Part shown: one piece after another, positions 10,672-21,339 of the stretch | How the letters are laid out: every line of letters begins with the position of its first letter | How positions within the stretch are numbered: position 1 is the stretch's first letter | Assembly: GCA_949130495.1 (NCBI GenBank) | Contig: OX422213.1 | Span: 534,186,467-534,250,466 of the forward strand | Length of the DNA stretch: 64,000 nucleotides | Source: Sambucus nigra | Taxonomy: Eukaryota > Streptophyta > Magnoliopsida > Dipsacales > Adoxaceae | Direction: 5' to 3' | Notes under the pieces: model-generated | What the model was told of the DNA's origin: nothing | What the model saw: the letters and a program-made list of their open reading frames with translations, nothing else | The model's database searches: none | Made by a program: the position numbers and the translations under genes

Positions 10672-11895
10672 GTTGGCTATGGGCTAGTTTTCTCTGAAGC
10701 TTTCTCTTTATTCGAATCTTCGAATTCTTCCCCCCGTTCGGTGGAAACAATTTTGTCTTTCCATGTAAAGTCAATGCATTCCACAACTTTGATGGCTTCT
10801 TCATAAAGGTCTTCCCATTCTGTGGGGATATGTAAGGGTAAGGGGACCAGGTGCACTTGTAGCTTCAATGCATCGAATAACTCGGTGATACTACAAATGT
10901 TATTGGTTTGTCTAAATAATTTTGCCATAATCTGGATAACATCATCCAGGATGACTTCGTCGGTCGGTACTACCCAACTATCTGACTTTTGGGCCCATTT
11001 TCTTGCTTCCAAGAACAACGTACTGAACCTTTGGCAATAAATGATCATCTGTGAGGGAAATTTTATCCCGAACTCTAGGAGTTGGTTTAACACTTCTCAT
11101 AATTCCATACTTCCATTTTCGAAACGGGTATGGACGACGATGCATGCTCTGGTAAGGAGTGACAGTGCCTGATCAGCGAGGCTAGTAGGGTGTAGGATGA
11201 AATATGGGAAAATTTGGAGAGGTTTATGAGAGTATATGGGTGTGATTTGAGTTGAGAGATCTAATTATGGGTTCTCTTCTAGAACTATGGCATTGTCATG
11301 ATTTGGGAGTGGGTTGTGAGTAGTGTTTGTCTTAGGATTGGCTGGTGGAGCGATGGTACCCCGATCAATTAGACCTTGGATTATGTTTCGGAGATGAAAG
11401 CATTGGTCAGTGGTATGGCCACCTGTTTGGTGAAAGGCGCAATGGGCATCTGCCTTGAAGTTTATTGGGAGTGGATTTGGCAATGGACGAGGATCTAAGG
11501 GTTTGATAAGGTTTCGTCTTAGCAAGGCTTGATAAACTTTGGAGAGAGGAGCATGGAGATCAGTGTATTCCTTTCGGACTGGGACAGGGCAACTTTCTGG
11601 TGCCCATGAGGTGGTTGGTTGAGAGATGTTGTTGATGGTTGAGACTGTTGCACTTGCAGGCTTATCATATTTCCTGGGGGTGAAATGTCCGGACACTTTC
11701 TTCGGTTCGACATCTGTTTTAGCAAGACCTTCATTGATTTCTACTACTCCTTCTCTGAGAGCTCAGAAATGGGGATAGTATTATCTTCCCAGCGTTTCTC
11801 GGACATGGGGTAAGAAGTTCTTTTTTACTATGCTGACTTGTTCTTCCTCGGATGGCCAATTGTCATCGGACATGGGGTAAGAAGTTCTTCTTCAC
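10672..11895 (-). pseudogene. Tat-1 gag, C-terminal part
   Basis: Positions 11265-11696 encode the nucleocapsid-type region with the knuckle CAFHQTGGHTTDQC (C-X2-H-X4-H-X4-C), and 10677-11093 encode the conserved helical region after it (EFGIKFPSQMIIYCQRF). Compared with Tat-2, everything N-terminal to KKNFLP is missing because the copy is cut off at 11895. A 67-bp duplication lies at the broken end. Gag would form the virus-like particle. Confidence 0.75.
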
Positions 11896-11900
11896 TATGA
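11800..11900. repeat. 67-bp local direct duplication at the Tat-1 break
   Basis: The segment starting 'cggacatggggtaagaag' at 11800 recurs at 11867 with only a few differences (TTTTTT against TTCTTC). In Tat-2 the corresponding gag sequence occurs once (about 26870-26905). The second copy stops exactly where pol-derived sequence of Tat-2 begins, so the duplication probably arose with the fusion event. Confidence 0.8.
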
Positions 11901-12180
11901 TCCTCGCGGCGTGACCATTCATGTGGGGTACGCATTCCCAATTGTGGATCTTCTGCATTATCTCTCCAATGTCAGCCCCTGCGATGCAGTGTATATGGGT
12001 TCCATCGAAGTTTCTCTTAAATAGTGCTTTGTGACAGATGATGTACTGGGAGACCAGTCTTCGGAGGGTTGCTCGGTCTTTCTTGTTGGAACCTTTTGGA
12101 TACTTACCATGCTTGAGGAGGTGCCAAATATCATAATACTAGCAATTGGCTATCTCAGTATCTTCTTTGGTGATGAGCTC
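11896..12180 (-). mobile_element. Tat-2 fragment: end of pol up to the CACTA insertion
   Basis: Near-copy of Tat-1 6600-6870 (between RNase H and the integrase zinc domain), shown by 'gatgcagtgtatatggg', 'ttgtgacagatgatgtactg' and 'ttgaggaggtgccaaatatc'. It is the continuation of the Tat-2 pol that resumes at 21966 on the other side of the CACTA element. The rest of the Tat-2 integrase was lost at the fusion with Tat-1. Confidence 0.88.
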
Positions 12181-12183
12181 AAT
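12181..12183. other. Target-site duplication AAT, left (partner 21963-21965)
   Basis: AAT at 12181-12183 precedes the left terminus and AAT at 21963-21965 follows the right terminus. The related uninterrupted sequence in Tat-1 has a single AAT ('gagatc-aat-gtggtag', about 6868-6876). A 3-bp duplication is the hallmark of CACTA (En/Spm) elements. Confidence 0.9.
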
Positions 12184-12215
12184 CATTACACCAAATCCTG
12201 CGAATGGTCATGCCC
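12184..12215 (+). repeat. CACTA left terminal inverted repeat
   Basis: Begins CATTACACCAAAT and ends in GGTCATGCCC. It pairs with 21931-21962. Eight of 32 positions differ, including the third base, so cleavage at this end may be impaired. Confidence 0.85.
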
Positions 12216-12870
12216 AGTGGGTCACGGCCCAAGTCCGCGACCAGCTGGTCGCAGACTTGGGACGTGACCATAATAATTTTTGGCGTGACCATATTTATTG
12301 CCACACTGAGTCATAGATTCTCTGAAAGTGGTCACAGCCCAAAACCGTGACCACTGTGGGTCACGGCCCAAGTCCGCGACTAGGGCGTGACCATCTTGGC
12401 GCCAAATTCGCAGGAAAATTCCATCCAACCTTGGCCGCGGATGGGTCACGGACTTGGTCTGTGACCACTTTCGGGGGAAAAAATGGTCGCGCAAATGGGG
12501 TCACGGCTGGGGGCCGAAACCAATTTTTGAAGTGGATCACGGCTTGGGGCCATCATCATACCTCATTCGAAGGGCTGTTGGTCGCGCATGGTGGGTCACG
12601 GCCTAGAGCCGTGACCACATCCGTGGAAAAAAATTGGTCGCACAAATGGGGTCACAGTTGGGGGACGAAACTAACTTTTGAAGTGGGTCACGACTTGGGA
12701 CCGTGACCATACCTCATTCGAAGGGCTCTTCGTCGGGTACGGTGGATTGTTGTTGGTTGAGCATGGTGGGTCATGGCCTAGAGCCGTGACCAGTGGTCAT
12801 GGGGATAACTAATTGGTCGCGGAGGTTGGGTCACGGCTCTAGGACGTGACCAGGTCAACATATTAAAAGA
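12205..12870. repeat. CACTA left subterminal repeats
   Basis: Many direct and inverted copies of GGTCACGGCCCAAGTCCGCGACC-like units (shorter variants: gtcacggcc, ccgtgaccac, gggtcacgg), alternating with 'aaaaattggtcgc' and 'catacctcattcgaaggg'. The region 12220-12269 is one near-perfect 50-bp palindrome centred on CCAGCTGG. The style and position match transposase-binding subterminal repeats of CACTA elements. Confidence 0.8.
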
Positions 12871-12879
12871 TGATTTACT

Positions 12880-12990
12880 AACAACACTACTCAAATTTCT
12901 GCCATTCGCGATTTAGCTTTGGACGATTTGGGCGATTTGGGATTTCGGCTATTTGGGGTTTTTATTGATTTCATCAAAGATTCGTGAAAG
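12880..12990 (+). other. Candidate 5' exon remnant of the CACTA element
   Basis: Between the subterminal repeats and a GT-rich stretch there is unique sequence ending '...gattcgtgaaag' followed by a good splice donor, GTATGTGTG, at 12991. No start codon with a persuasive frame is visible. It may be an untranslated leader exon; this is inference from the donor and its position. Confidence 0.35.
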
Positions 12991-13570
12991 GTATGTGTGT
13001 ATATGTGTGTGCATTTCTATTTGTTTTGATTTGTGGCAGCTATGTGTGTATGTGAGTGTATGTGTGTGTGTGTATGTATATGTGTGTGTGTGCATTTCGA
13101 TTTTTTTATTTGTGGCAACTATTTGTGTGTATATGTGTGTATGTGTGTGTGTGAATAGATTACAACAATAAACCCTAGATTGTATGTGTGTATATTTTTT
13201 TTACAAAATAGTATTCAAAACTCTAGACATTATGTATGTGTATGTGTGTCCATGTATGTGTGTGTATGTGCGTATGTATACATTATGTCAATAAACCCTA
13301 GATTGTATGTGTGTGTATTTTTTTTGACAAAATATTATTCAAAACTCTAGACATTATATTGTTTTGACAAAATATAATTAAATGTATTTATAATAAGTAA
13401 AAAAAATTACAACCGCCTTGTTGTTGGTTATATGTTTCCATAGATTTATGTCAAAAAAATATTAGGGTTTAAGTAAACCCTAGATTGTATGTGTGTGTAG
13501 GTATAGATTATGTCAATAAATCCTAGATTTTATGTGTGTGTATTTTTTTGACAAAATATGCTTGTCTTGT
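12991..13570. repeat. GT-rich microsatellite and ~150-bp duplicated block
   Basis: Interrupted (GT)n and (GTAT)n tracts at about 12990-13150, 13228-13275 and scattered later. A block with 'ataaaccctagattgtatgtg' and 'acaaaatattattcaaaac' (13165-13235) recurs at 13290-13355 and partly at 13465-13590. The AAACCCTAGA pieces recall plant telomere repeats but do not form a tandem array. Non-coding, probably intronic. Confidence 0.7.
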
Positions 13571-14269
13571 TTTTTTTTTGACAAAATATAATTAAATGAA
13601 TTTTTTTTGACATAGGAGTCGCAAACACGTGTGCACATTACTATAGTGATATATTGTTGGCTTGGTTGTTGGATACTATGTTGTATTTATTGAATTTATA
13701 CTAGTGTCGATAAATGTACATGTTATTAAATTTGTTGGGTGTGTTCTTGATTTGCCTATGAAAAAGTATATCACATATCTTGCGATTAATGTGCATTTTT
13801 TTTACGTTTACGTCAAGATATTTTGAGGCTACAACTTGACATGGAACAAATACAACTTAATTTCATTCATTCATATTTTAACTTGACATGTATGCCATAG
13901 TTATGTTGATTTTATACAGTTCTGATTTAGTTTGATATTTTTTGTGATAAACTTGATTGAATATGTATTTTAAAACCTTCAAATGGCGGCGTAATAATCA
14001 TAACTACATTGTTTACGTATTGCAAATCTAACCAATTAGATACCACTTCTTCATTACATACCAGTTCTTCATTACACACCAGGTACTCTTTACTTTAACT
14101 AAAGTAGTTATATAGTTGATATGCATTATCTATTAAATCTTTTAGATGATAGAAGGAGTATGGGATAATTATTGGTTGTTGGTTTGCTATTGGATAGTAT
14201 GTTTGAAGGAATATGTGATAATTAAAAGGAGTACGGGATAATTATTGGTTTGATTATTGGATAATATGA
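13571..14269. other. A/T-rich non-coding stretch before the satellite
   Basis: No coding frame, tandem repeat or hairpin of note. It includes a short direct repeat near 14150-14250 ('gagtatgggataattattgg' and 'gagtacgggataattattgg'). Probably part of a CACTA intron. Confidence 0.5.
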
Positions 14270-16480
14270 TGAAAATATTTTAGACTCCCGGTTTCAGTAT
14301 ACGATGATAACTTGCTAATGTCTAGGCATAAGCTTAAAAACATGGAGTTAGAGGGGAGAAACCCGAAACATCCCACAAACGGCCCTGTGAGAGGCGAAAA
14401 TACGAAACAGCCCCCGTACGGTCCTGTGAGAGGCGCCAACACCTCTCACGGTACTAATGTAACTCGTAGGAACTGAATGCGCGATCATGAGATTCACGAT
14501 TTGAGAATACGATGAAAATATGACGATTTAAGCTTGAAAACAAGGCGTTAGAGGGCAAAAATATGAAACATCCCCCGTACGGTCCCGTGAGAGGCACCAG
14601 CACCTCTCACGAGACTAATGTAACACGTACAAATTGATCGCATGATAATGGGGCTCCAGGTGTGAGAATACGATAATAATTTCAAAATATGTGGACTTAA
14701 GCTTGAAAATAAGGCGTTAGAGGGTGAAAACTCGAAATAGCCCCCCCATACGGTCCCATGAGAGGCACTAACGCCTCTTATGGGACCAATGTAACAAGTA
14801 TGAAATGACCGCGCGATAACTGGAATCTTGGGTTGAGAATATGATTATAATTTGAAAATATGAGGACTTTAGTTTGAAAACAAGGCGTTCGAGGGTGAAA
14901 ACTCGAAACAGCCCCCATACAATCCCTTGAGAGGCACCAACACCTCTCACGGACCAATGTAACACGTAGGAACTGACCGCATGATAACGAGATTCCTGTT
15001 ATGAGAATATGATGATAATTTGAAAATATGAGGACTTAAGCTTGAAAACAAGGCGTTGGAGGGTGAAAACTCGAAACAGCCCCCATACTGTCCTGTGAGA
15101 GGCACCAACACCTCTCATGGGACCAATGTCACACGTATGAACTGAACGCGTAATAATGGGAATCCTGGTTTGAGAATACGATGATAATTTGAAAATAACG
15201 CGTTAGAGGGTGAAAACTCAAAATAACCCCCGTACAGTCCCGTGAGAGGTGCCAACACCTCTCATGGGACCAATGTAACATGTATGAACTGACCACGCGA
15301 TAACGGAAATCCTGGGTTGAGAATACGATTATAATTTAAAAATATGAGGACTTCAGTTTGAAAATAAGGCGTTAGAGGGTGAAAACTCGAAACAATCCCC
15401 GTACAATCCCTTAAGAGGCACCAACACCTCTCACGGACCAATGTAACATGTAAGAACTCACCGCGCGATAACGATATTCCTGTTATGAGAATATGATGAT
15501 AATTTAAGAATATGAGGACTTAAGCTTCAAAATAAGGCGTTGGAGGGTGAAAACTCGAAATAGCCCCCGTAAGGTCTCGTGAGAGGCACCAACACCTCTC
15601 ATGGAACCAATGTAACACCTATGAATTGACCACATGATAATGGGAATTCTGGTTTGAGAATACGATGATAATTTGAAAATATGAGGATTTCAGTTTGAAA
15701 ACAACACGTTAGAGGGTGAAAACTCGAAACCACCACCGTACAGTCCCTTGAGAGGCACCAACACCTCTCACGGACCAATGTAACATGTAGGAACTGATCG
15801 CACGATAACGAGATTCCTAGTTTTAGAATACGATGATAATTTGAAAATATGAGGACTTAAGCTTAAAAACAAGGCGTTAGAGGGTGAAAGCTCAAAACAG
15901 CCCCCATATAGTCCCATAAGAGGCACTAACACCTCTCACGGGACTAATGTAGCACGTAGGATATGACCGCGTGATAACGAGGCTCCTGGTGTGAGAATAT
16001 GATGAAAATTTGAAAATATGAGGACTTTAATTTGAAAACAAGGCTTTAGAGAGTGAAAACTCGAAACAACCCCCGTACGATCCCGTGAGATGCATCAACA
16101 CCTCTCATGGGACCAATGTAACATGTATGAACTCACCGCGCGATAAAGAGAATCCTGGTTTGAGAACACGATGATAATTTGCCAATATGAGGACTGAAGT
16201 TTGAAAACAATGCGTTATAGGATAAAAACTCGAAACAGCCCCCGTAAAGTCCCTTGAGAGGCACCAACACCTCTCATGGGACCAATGTAACACGTAGGAA
16301 CTCACAGCGCGATAATAGAATCCCTGGTTTGATAATACAATTATAATTTGAAAATATAAGGACTTAAGCTTAAAAACAAGGCGTTGGAGGGTGAAAACTT
16401 AAAACAACCACCATACGGTCCCGTGAGAGGCACCAACACCTCTCACGGGACCAATGTAACACGTAGGAACTGATCGCGCA
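14270..16480. repeat. Satellite array, domain 1 (about 13 monomers of ~168 bp)
   Basis: Monomers carry 'gagaatacgatgataatttg', 'aaggcgttagagggtgaaaa', 'ctcgaaacagcccccgta' and a hairpin with arms CCGTGAGAGG and CCTCTCACGG. Hairpin starts lie at 14430, 14591, 14762, 14931, 15099, 15246, 15415, 15583 and 15752, i.e. 161-171 bp apart with one 147-bp unit carrying a deletion. Three monomer types (lead-ins 'gggttgaga', 'gttatgaga', 'ggtttgaga') follow one another twice between 14810 and 15700, suggesting a 3-mer higher-order unit. No transcript or protein is inferred. Confidence 0.9.
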
Positions 16481-19400
16481 ATCACGGGACTCCCGATTTG
16501 AGAATGCGATGATAATTTGAAATATATTAGGACTTAGGCTTAAAAACATGGCATTAGAGGGTGAAAACCCAAAATAGCCCTCGAACGGTCCCGTGGGGGG
16601 GCACCAACACCTCCCACGGGACCAATGTAACTCGTAGGAACTGATTGCGTGGCCACAGGACTCTCGGTTTGAGAATATGACCTTACTTTGAGTATTTTTA
16701 GGCTTGAGCTTAAAAATATGGCGTTAGTGAGTGGAAACACGAAACAGCCCCCGAATGGCCCCGTGGGTGGCACCAACACCTCCCACGGGACCAATGTAAC
16801 TCGTAGGAACTGACCATGCAGCCACGGGACTCCCGGTTTGAGAATACGATGATAATTTGCATAGTTCTAGACATAGGCTTAAAGGCATGGCGTTAGTGGA
16901 TGAAAAGCCGAAACAGCCCCCGAATGGAACCGTGAGTGGCACCAATACCTCGCACGGGACCAATGTAACTCGTAGGAACTAATCGCGTGATCACCGGATC
17001 CCCGTTTGAGAATACGACGATAATATGCATATTTCTATACTTAGGGAAAGTATGGAGTTAGTGGGGGAAAACCTGAAACAGCGACCGAACGGCCCCGTCG
17101 GAGGCACCAACACCTCCCACGGGACCAATGTAACATGTAGAAAGTGATCGGGCGATCACGGGACTATCGGTTTGAGAATACGACGATAATTGAAAAATAT
17201 CAGGACTTAGTCTTAAAAACATGGCGTTAGCGGGTGAAAACCTAAAACAGCCCCCGAACGGCCTCATGGGAGGCACTAACACCTCCCACGGGACTAATGT
17301 AACTCGTAGGAATTGATCGCGCAGCCACGGGACACCGGTTTGATAATACGATGGTAATTTAAATATTTCTAGACTTGGGCTTAAAAACATGGCGTTAGTG
17401 GGTGAAAACCTAAAAGAGCCCTCGAACGACACCGTGGGTGGCACCAACACCTCCCACGGGACCAATATAACTCGTAGGAACTGATCTCGTAGCCACGGGA
17501 CTCCTGGTTTGAGAATACGATGATACTTTCATATTTCAAGACTTAGGCTAGAAAACATGGCGTTAGTGGGTGAAAAGCCGAAACAGCCCCCGAATGGCCT
17601 CGTGACTGGCACCAACACCTCACACGGGACCAATGTAACTCGTAGGAACTGATCGCGCGATCACGGGACCCCCAATTTGAGAATACGACGATAATTTGCA
17701 TATTTCTAGAGTTAGTGAAAACATGGCGTTAGTGGGGGAAAACCCAAAATAGCTCCTGAACGGCCCCGTCGAAGACACCAACACCTCCCACGGGACCAAT
17801 GTAACTCGTAGGAAGTGACCACGCAATCACAGGACTCCCGATTGGAGAATACGATGAGAATTGAAAAATATCAGGACTTAGGCTTAAAAATATGGCGTTA
17901 GTGCGTGAAAACCCAAAACAGCCCCCGAACGGCCCCGTGGGAGGTACCAACACCTCCCACGGGACCAATGTAACTCGTACGAATTGACCGCACAGCCACG
18001 GGGCACTCGGTTTTAGAATACGATGATAATTTAAATATTTCTCGACTTGGGCTTAAAAACATGGCGTTAGTGGGTGAAAAGCCGAAACAGCCCCCGAACG
18101 GCCCCGTGAGTGGCATCAACACCTCGTACGGGACCAATATAACTCGTAGGAACTGATCGCACGATCACGAGATCCCCGATTTGAGAATACGATGATAATT
18201 TTCATATTTCTAGACTGGAGGAAAATATGGCGTTAGTGGGGGAAAACTCGAAACAGCCCCTGAACAGCCCCGTGGGAAACACCAACACCTCCCACGAGAC
18301 CAATGTTACTCATAGGAACTGACCGCGCGATAATGGGAATCCTAGTTTGAGAATACGACGATAATTGAAAAATATGAGGACTTAGGATTAAAAACATGGC
18401 GTTAGAGGGTGAAAACCCCAAAGAGCCCCCGAATGGCCCCGTGGGAGGCACCAACATCTCTCACGGGACCAATGTAACTTATAGGAACTGATCGTTCAGC
18501 CACGGGATATCCGGTCTGAGAATACAATGGTAATTTGAATATTTCTAAACTTAGGCTTAAAAACATGGCATTAGTGGGTTAAAACCGAAAACAGCCCCCA
18601 AACGGCCCCGTGGGTGGCACTAACACCTCCCACGGGAGCAATGTAACTCGTAGGAACTGACAATGCAGCCACGGGACTTCCGATTTGAGAATACGATGAT
18701 AATTTACATATTTCTAGACTTAGGCTTAAAAACATGGCGTTAGTGGGTGAAAAGTCGAAACAGCCCCCGAACGGCCTCGTGAGTTGCACCAACACCTCGC
18801 ATAAGACCAATGTAACTTGTAAGAACTGGCCGAGCGATCAAGGGACCCCCAGTTTGAGAATACGACGATAATTTGCATATTTCAGGACTTAGGGAAAACA
18901 TGGCGTTAGTACGGGAAAACTCGAAACAACCCTAGAACGGCCCTATCGGAGGCACCAACACCTCCCACGGGACCAATGTAACTCGTAGAACCTGAAATGC
19001 GCAATCGCGGGACTCCCAGTTTGAGAATACGATGATAATTGAAAAATATCAGGACTTAGGCTTAAAAACATGGCGTTAGTGGGTGAAAACCCAAAACAGC
19101 TCCCAAACGGCCCCGTGGGAGGCCCCAACACCTCCCATGGGACCAATGTAACTCGTAAGAACTGATCGCACAACCATGGGACACTCAGTTTGAGAATACA
19201 AAGATAATTTGAATATTTTTAGACTTGGGTTAAAAACATGGCGTTAGTGGGCGAAAAGCCAAAACAGCCCCCGAACGGCTCCGTGAGTGGCGCCAACACC
19301 TCGCACGAGACCAATGTAACTCGTAGTAATTGACCGTGCGATCACGGGACCCTCGATTTGAGAATACGATTATAATTTGCATATTTCTAGACTTAGGAAA

Positions 19401-20740
19401 AACATAGCGTTAGTGGGGAAAACCCGAAACAGCCCCTGAACGGCCCCGTGGGAGGCACCGACACCTCCCACGGGACTAATATAACTCGTAGGAACTGACC
19501 GCGCAATCAAGGGACTCCCAATTTGAGAATACGATGATATTTGAAAAATATCAGAACTCAGGCTTAAAACATGGCGTTAGAGGGTGAAAATCCAAAACAA
19601 CCCCCGAACGGCCCCGTGAGAGGCACCAACACCTCCCACGGGACCAATGTAACTTGTAGGAACTGACCGCACAGCCACGGTACTCCCAGTTTGAGAATAT
19701 GATGGTAATTTGAATATGTCTAGACCTGGGCTTAAAAACATGGTGTTAGTGGGTGAAAACCCGAAACATCCCCCGAACGGCCCCGTGGGTGGTACCAACA
19801 CCTCCCACGGGAGCAATGTAACTCGTACCAACTGACCACGCAGCCACGGGACTCCCGGTTTGAGAATACGACGGTAATTTGTATATTTATAAACTTAGAA
19901 TTAAAAACATGGCGTTAGTGGGTGAAAAGCCGAAACATCCCCCGAACGGCCCGGTGAGTGGCACCAATACCTCGCACGGGACTATGTAACTCATAGGAAC
20001 TGACCGCGCGATCACGGGACCCCCGGTTTGAGAATACGATGATAATTTGCATAATTCTAGACTTAGGCAAAATATGGCATTAGTGGGGAAAAACTCGAAA
20101 GAGCCCCCGAACGGCCCCGTGGGAGGCACCAACACCTCCCACGGGACCAATGTAACTCATAGGAACTGCCGCTCGATCACGGGACTCCCGATTTGAGAAT
20201 ACAATGATAATTGAAAAATATCAGGACTTAGGATGAAAAACGTGGTGTTAGAGGGTGAAAACCCAACACATCCCCCGAACGGCCCCGTGGGAGGCACCAA
20301 CACCTCCCACGGGACCAATGTAAGTTATAGGAACTGATCGCGCAACCACGGGACTCCCAGTTTGAGAATACGATTGTAATTTGAATATTTCTAGACTTGG
20401 GCTTAAAAACATGGCGTTAGTGGGTGGTAACCTAAAACAGCCCCCGAACGGCCCCGTGGGTGGTATCAACACCTCTCACGGGACCAATGTAACTCGTAGG
20501 AACTGACCACACAGCCACGGGACTCCCGATTTGAGAATACGATCATAATTTGTATATTTTTAGACTTAGGCTTTAAAACATGGCGTTATGGGTGAAAAGC
20601 CGAAACAACCCCCGAACGGCCTCGTAAGTGGCACCAACACCTCACACGGTACCAATGTAACTCGTAGGAACGGATCGCGCGATCACGGGACCCCCGATTT
20701 GAGAATAGGACGATAATTTGCATATTTTCAGACTTAGGCA
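16481..20740. repeat. Satellite array, domain 2 (about 25 monomers, 3-mer/4-mer higher-order repeat)
   Basis: Monomers (~168 bp) carry 'catggcgttagtgggtgaaaa', here given in shorter form as catggcgttagtggg, and a hairpin with arms CCGTGGGAGG and CCTCCCACGG. Four types recur in order: A (gaaaagccgaaac; gtgagtggc; ctcgcacgg), B (short 'cttagggaaaacatgg' lead, gttagtgggggaaaa), C (ataattgaaaaatatcagg) and D (aatttaaatatttctagac; gtgggtggc). Type A recurs at 16934, 17606, 18112, 18781, 19285, 19955 and 20625. The spacings are therefore 672, 506, 669, 504, 670 and 670 bp, i.e. four or three monomers. In the 3-mers a D-type front is fused to an A-type back. Confidence 0.92.
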
Positions 20741-21339
20741 TAAAAACATTGATATGTTGATAATTTTAACTCATATATACAATTTTTCAGCTTGATTAAA
20801 TTTTTTGTAAAACTATTTGGTTACTGATATCATTTTTTTTATCCTATCATTTGTAGGATTTTTGCACGTGGAACAAATGAAGGAGGCAATGGTTTACAAC
20901 ATGAAGATTGTTTATACGTTGTGGACATTCAGGATTATGTTTTTTATGTGTTACAGTCGTGTGGGATTTTATTGTTTAGTTTTATGGCCGTGCGGGCTTT
21001 TATAATTTGATTGTTGAATTTTATGGCCATGCGGGCTTTATAATAAGAAGGTTTTACATTTATAGGGTTTGGAATGTCCAGAAAATAGAGAAAACTCTGC
21101 CCAATTTTTTTTGGTATGTGAATTATTAAGACGTGTAATATTTTAAGTTTGTATATATATTAGTTTATTAACAATGTTTTCGATTCGCAATTTGTGATTT
21201 TTTTTATTGTTTTGCCAATAATAAATATTTGAAACACCTCGTAAGCATCCAATGTTACACGTAGCAACCGACGGTGCACTCACAGGACCCTCAATTTTAG
21301 GATTGGACCAAAAAAATACATTTTAAAAAAAATTATAGT
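20741..21339 (+). other. Candidate 3' exon remnant and flank of the CACTA element
   Basis: After the last monomer a pyrimidine-rich tract ends in a splice acceptor (catttgtag at about 20857). A frame then reads through 'ttgcacgtggaacaaatgaagg', in shortened form ttgcacgtggaac, to a stop at 21005. A repeated phrase, 'ttttatggcc(g/a)tgcgggctttataat', occurs at about 20980 and 21022. I do not recognise a protein domain. Downstream is A/T-rich and looks like a 3' UTR. Confidence 0.35.

Larger units (their letters stand above)
1..11895 (-). mobile_element. Tat-1: Ty3/gypsy Tat-lineage retrotransposon, 5'-truncated
   Basis: Reading on the minus strand the order is gag (from 11895), protease, RT, RNase H, a second RNase H and integrase (to about 5560), followed by two antisense extra genes and a tandem repeat array. 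The duplicated RNase H and the gag knuckle of the form C-F-H-GH-T-C place it in the Tat lineage. The 5' LTR, primer binding site and gag N-terminus are missing because of the fusion at 11896-11900. The 3' LTR, if present, lies to the left of the window. Stops and frameshifts scattered through gag and pol show it is not autonomous. It is clearly the same family as Tat-2 by position-for-position similarity. Confidence 0.85.

Noticed and set aside
12953..13171. Plus-strand frame rich in Cys, Val and Tyr
   Set aside because: Produced by the (GT)n and (GTAT)n tract; low-complexity translation, not a gene.
13165..13590. AAACCCTAGA pieces resembling plant telomere repeat
   Set aside because: Only isolated single copies within a duplicated block, never in tandem, so not an interstitial telomere array.
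14254..20472. Many minus-strand open frames of 60-135 residues with repeated text such as GPVGGVG and SYSQTGSP
   Set aside because: They are readings of the satellite. The monomer is near 168 bp (56 codons), so a frame stays open over one to two units. Starts and stops vary freely between monomers and no codon conservation is visible.
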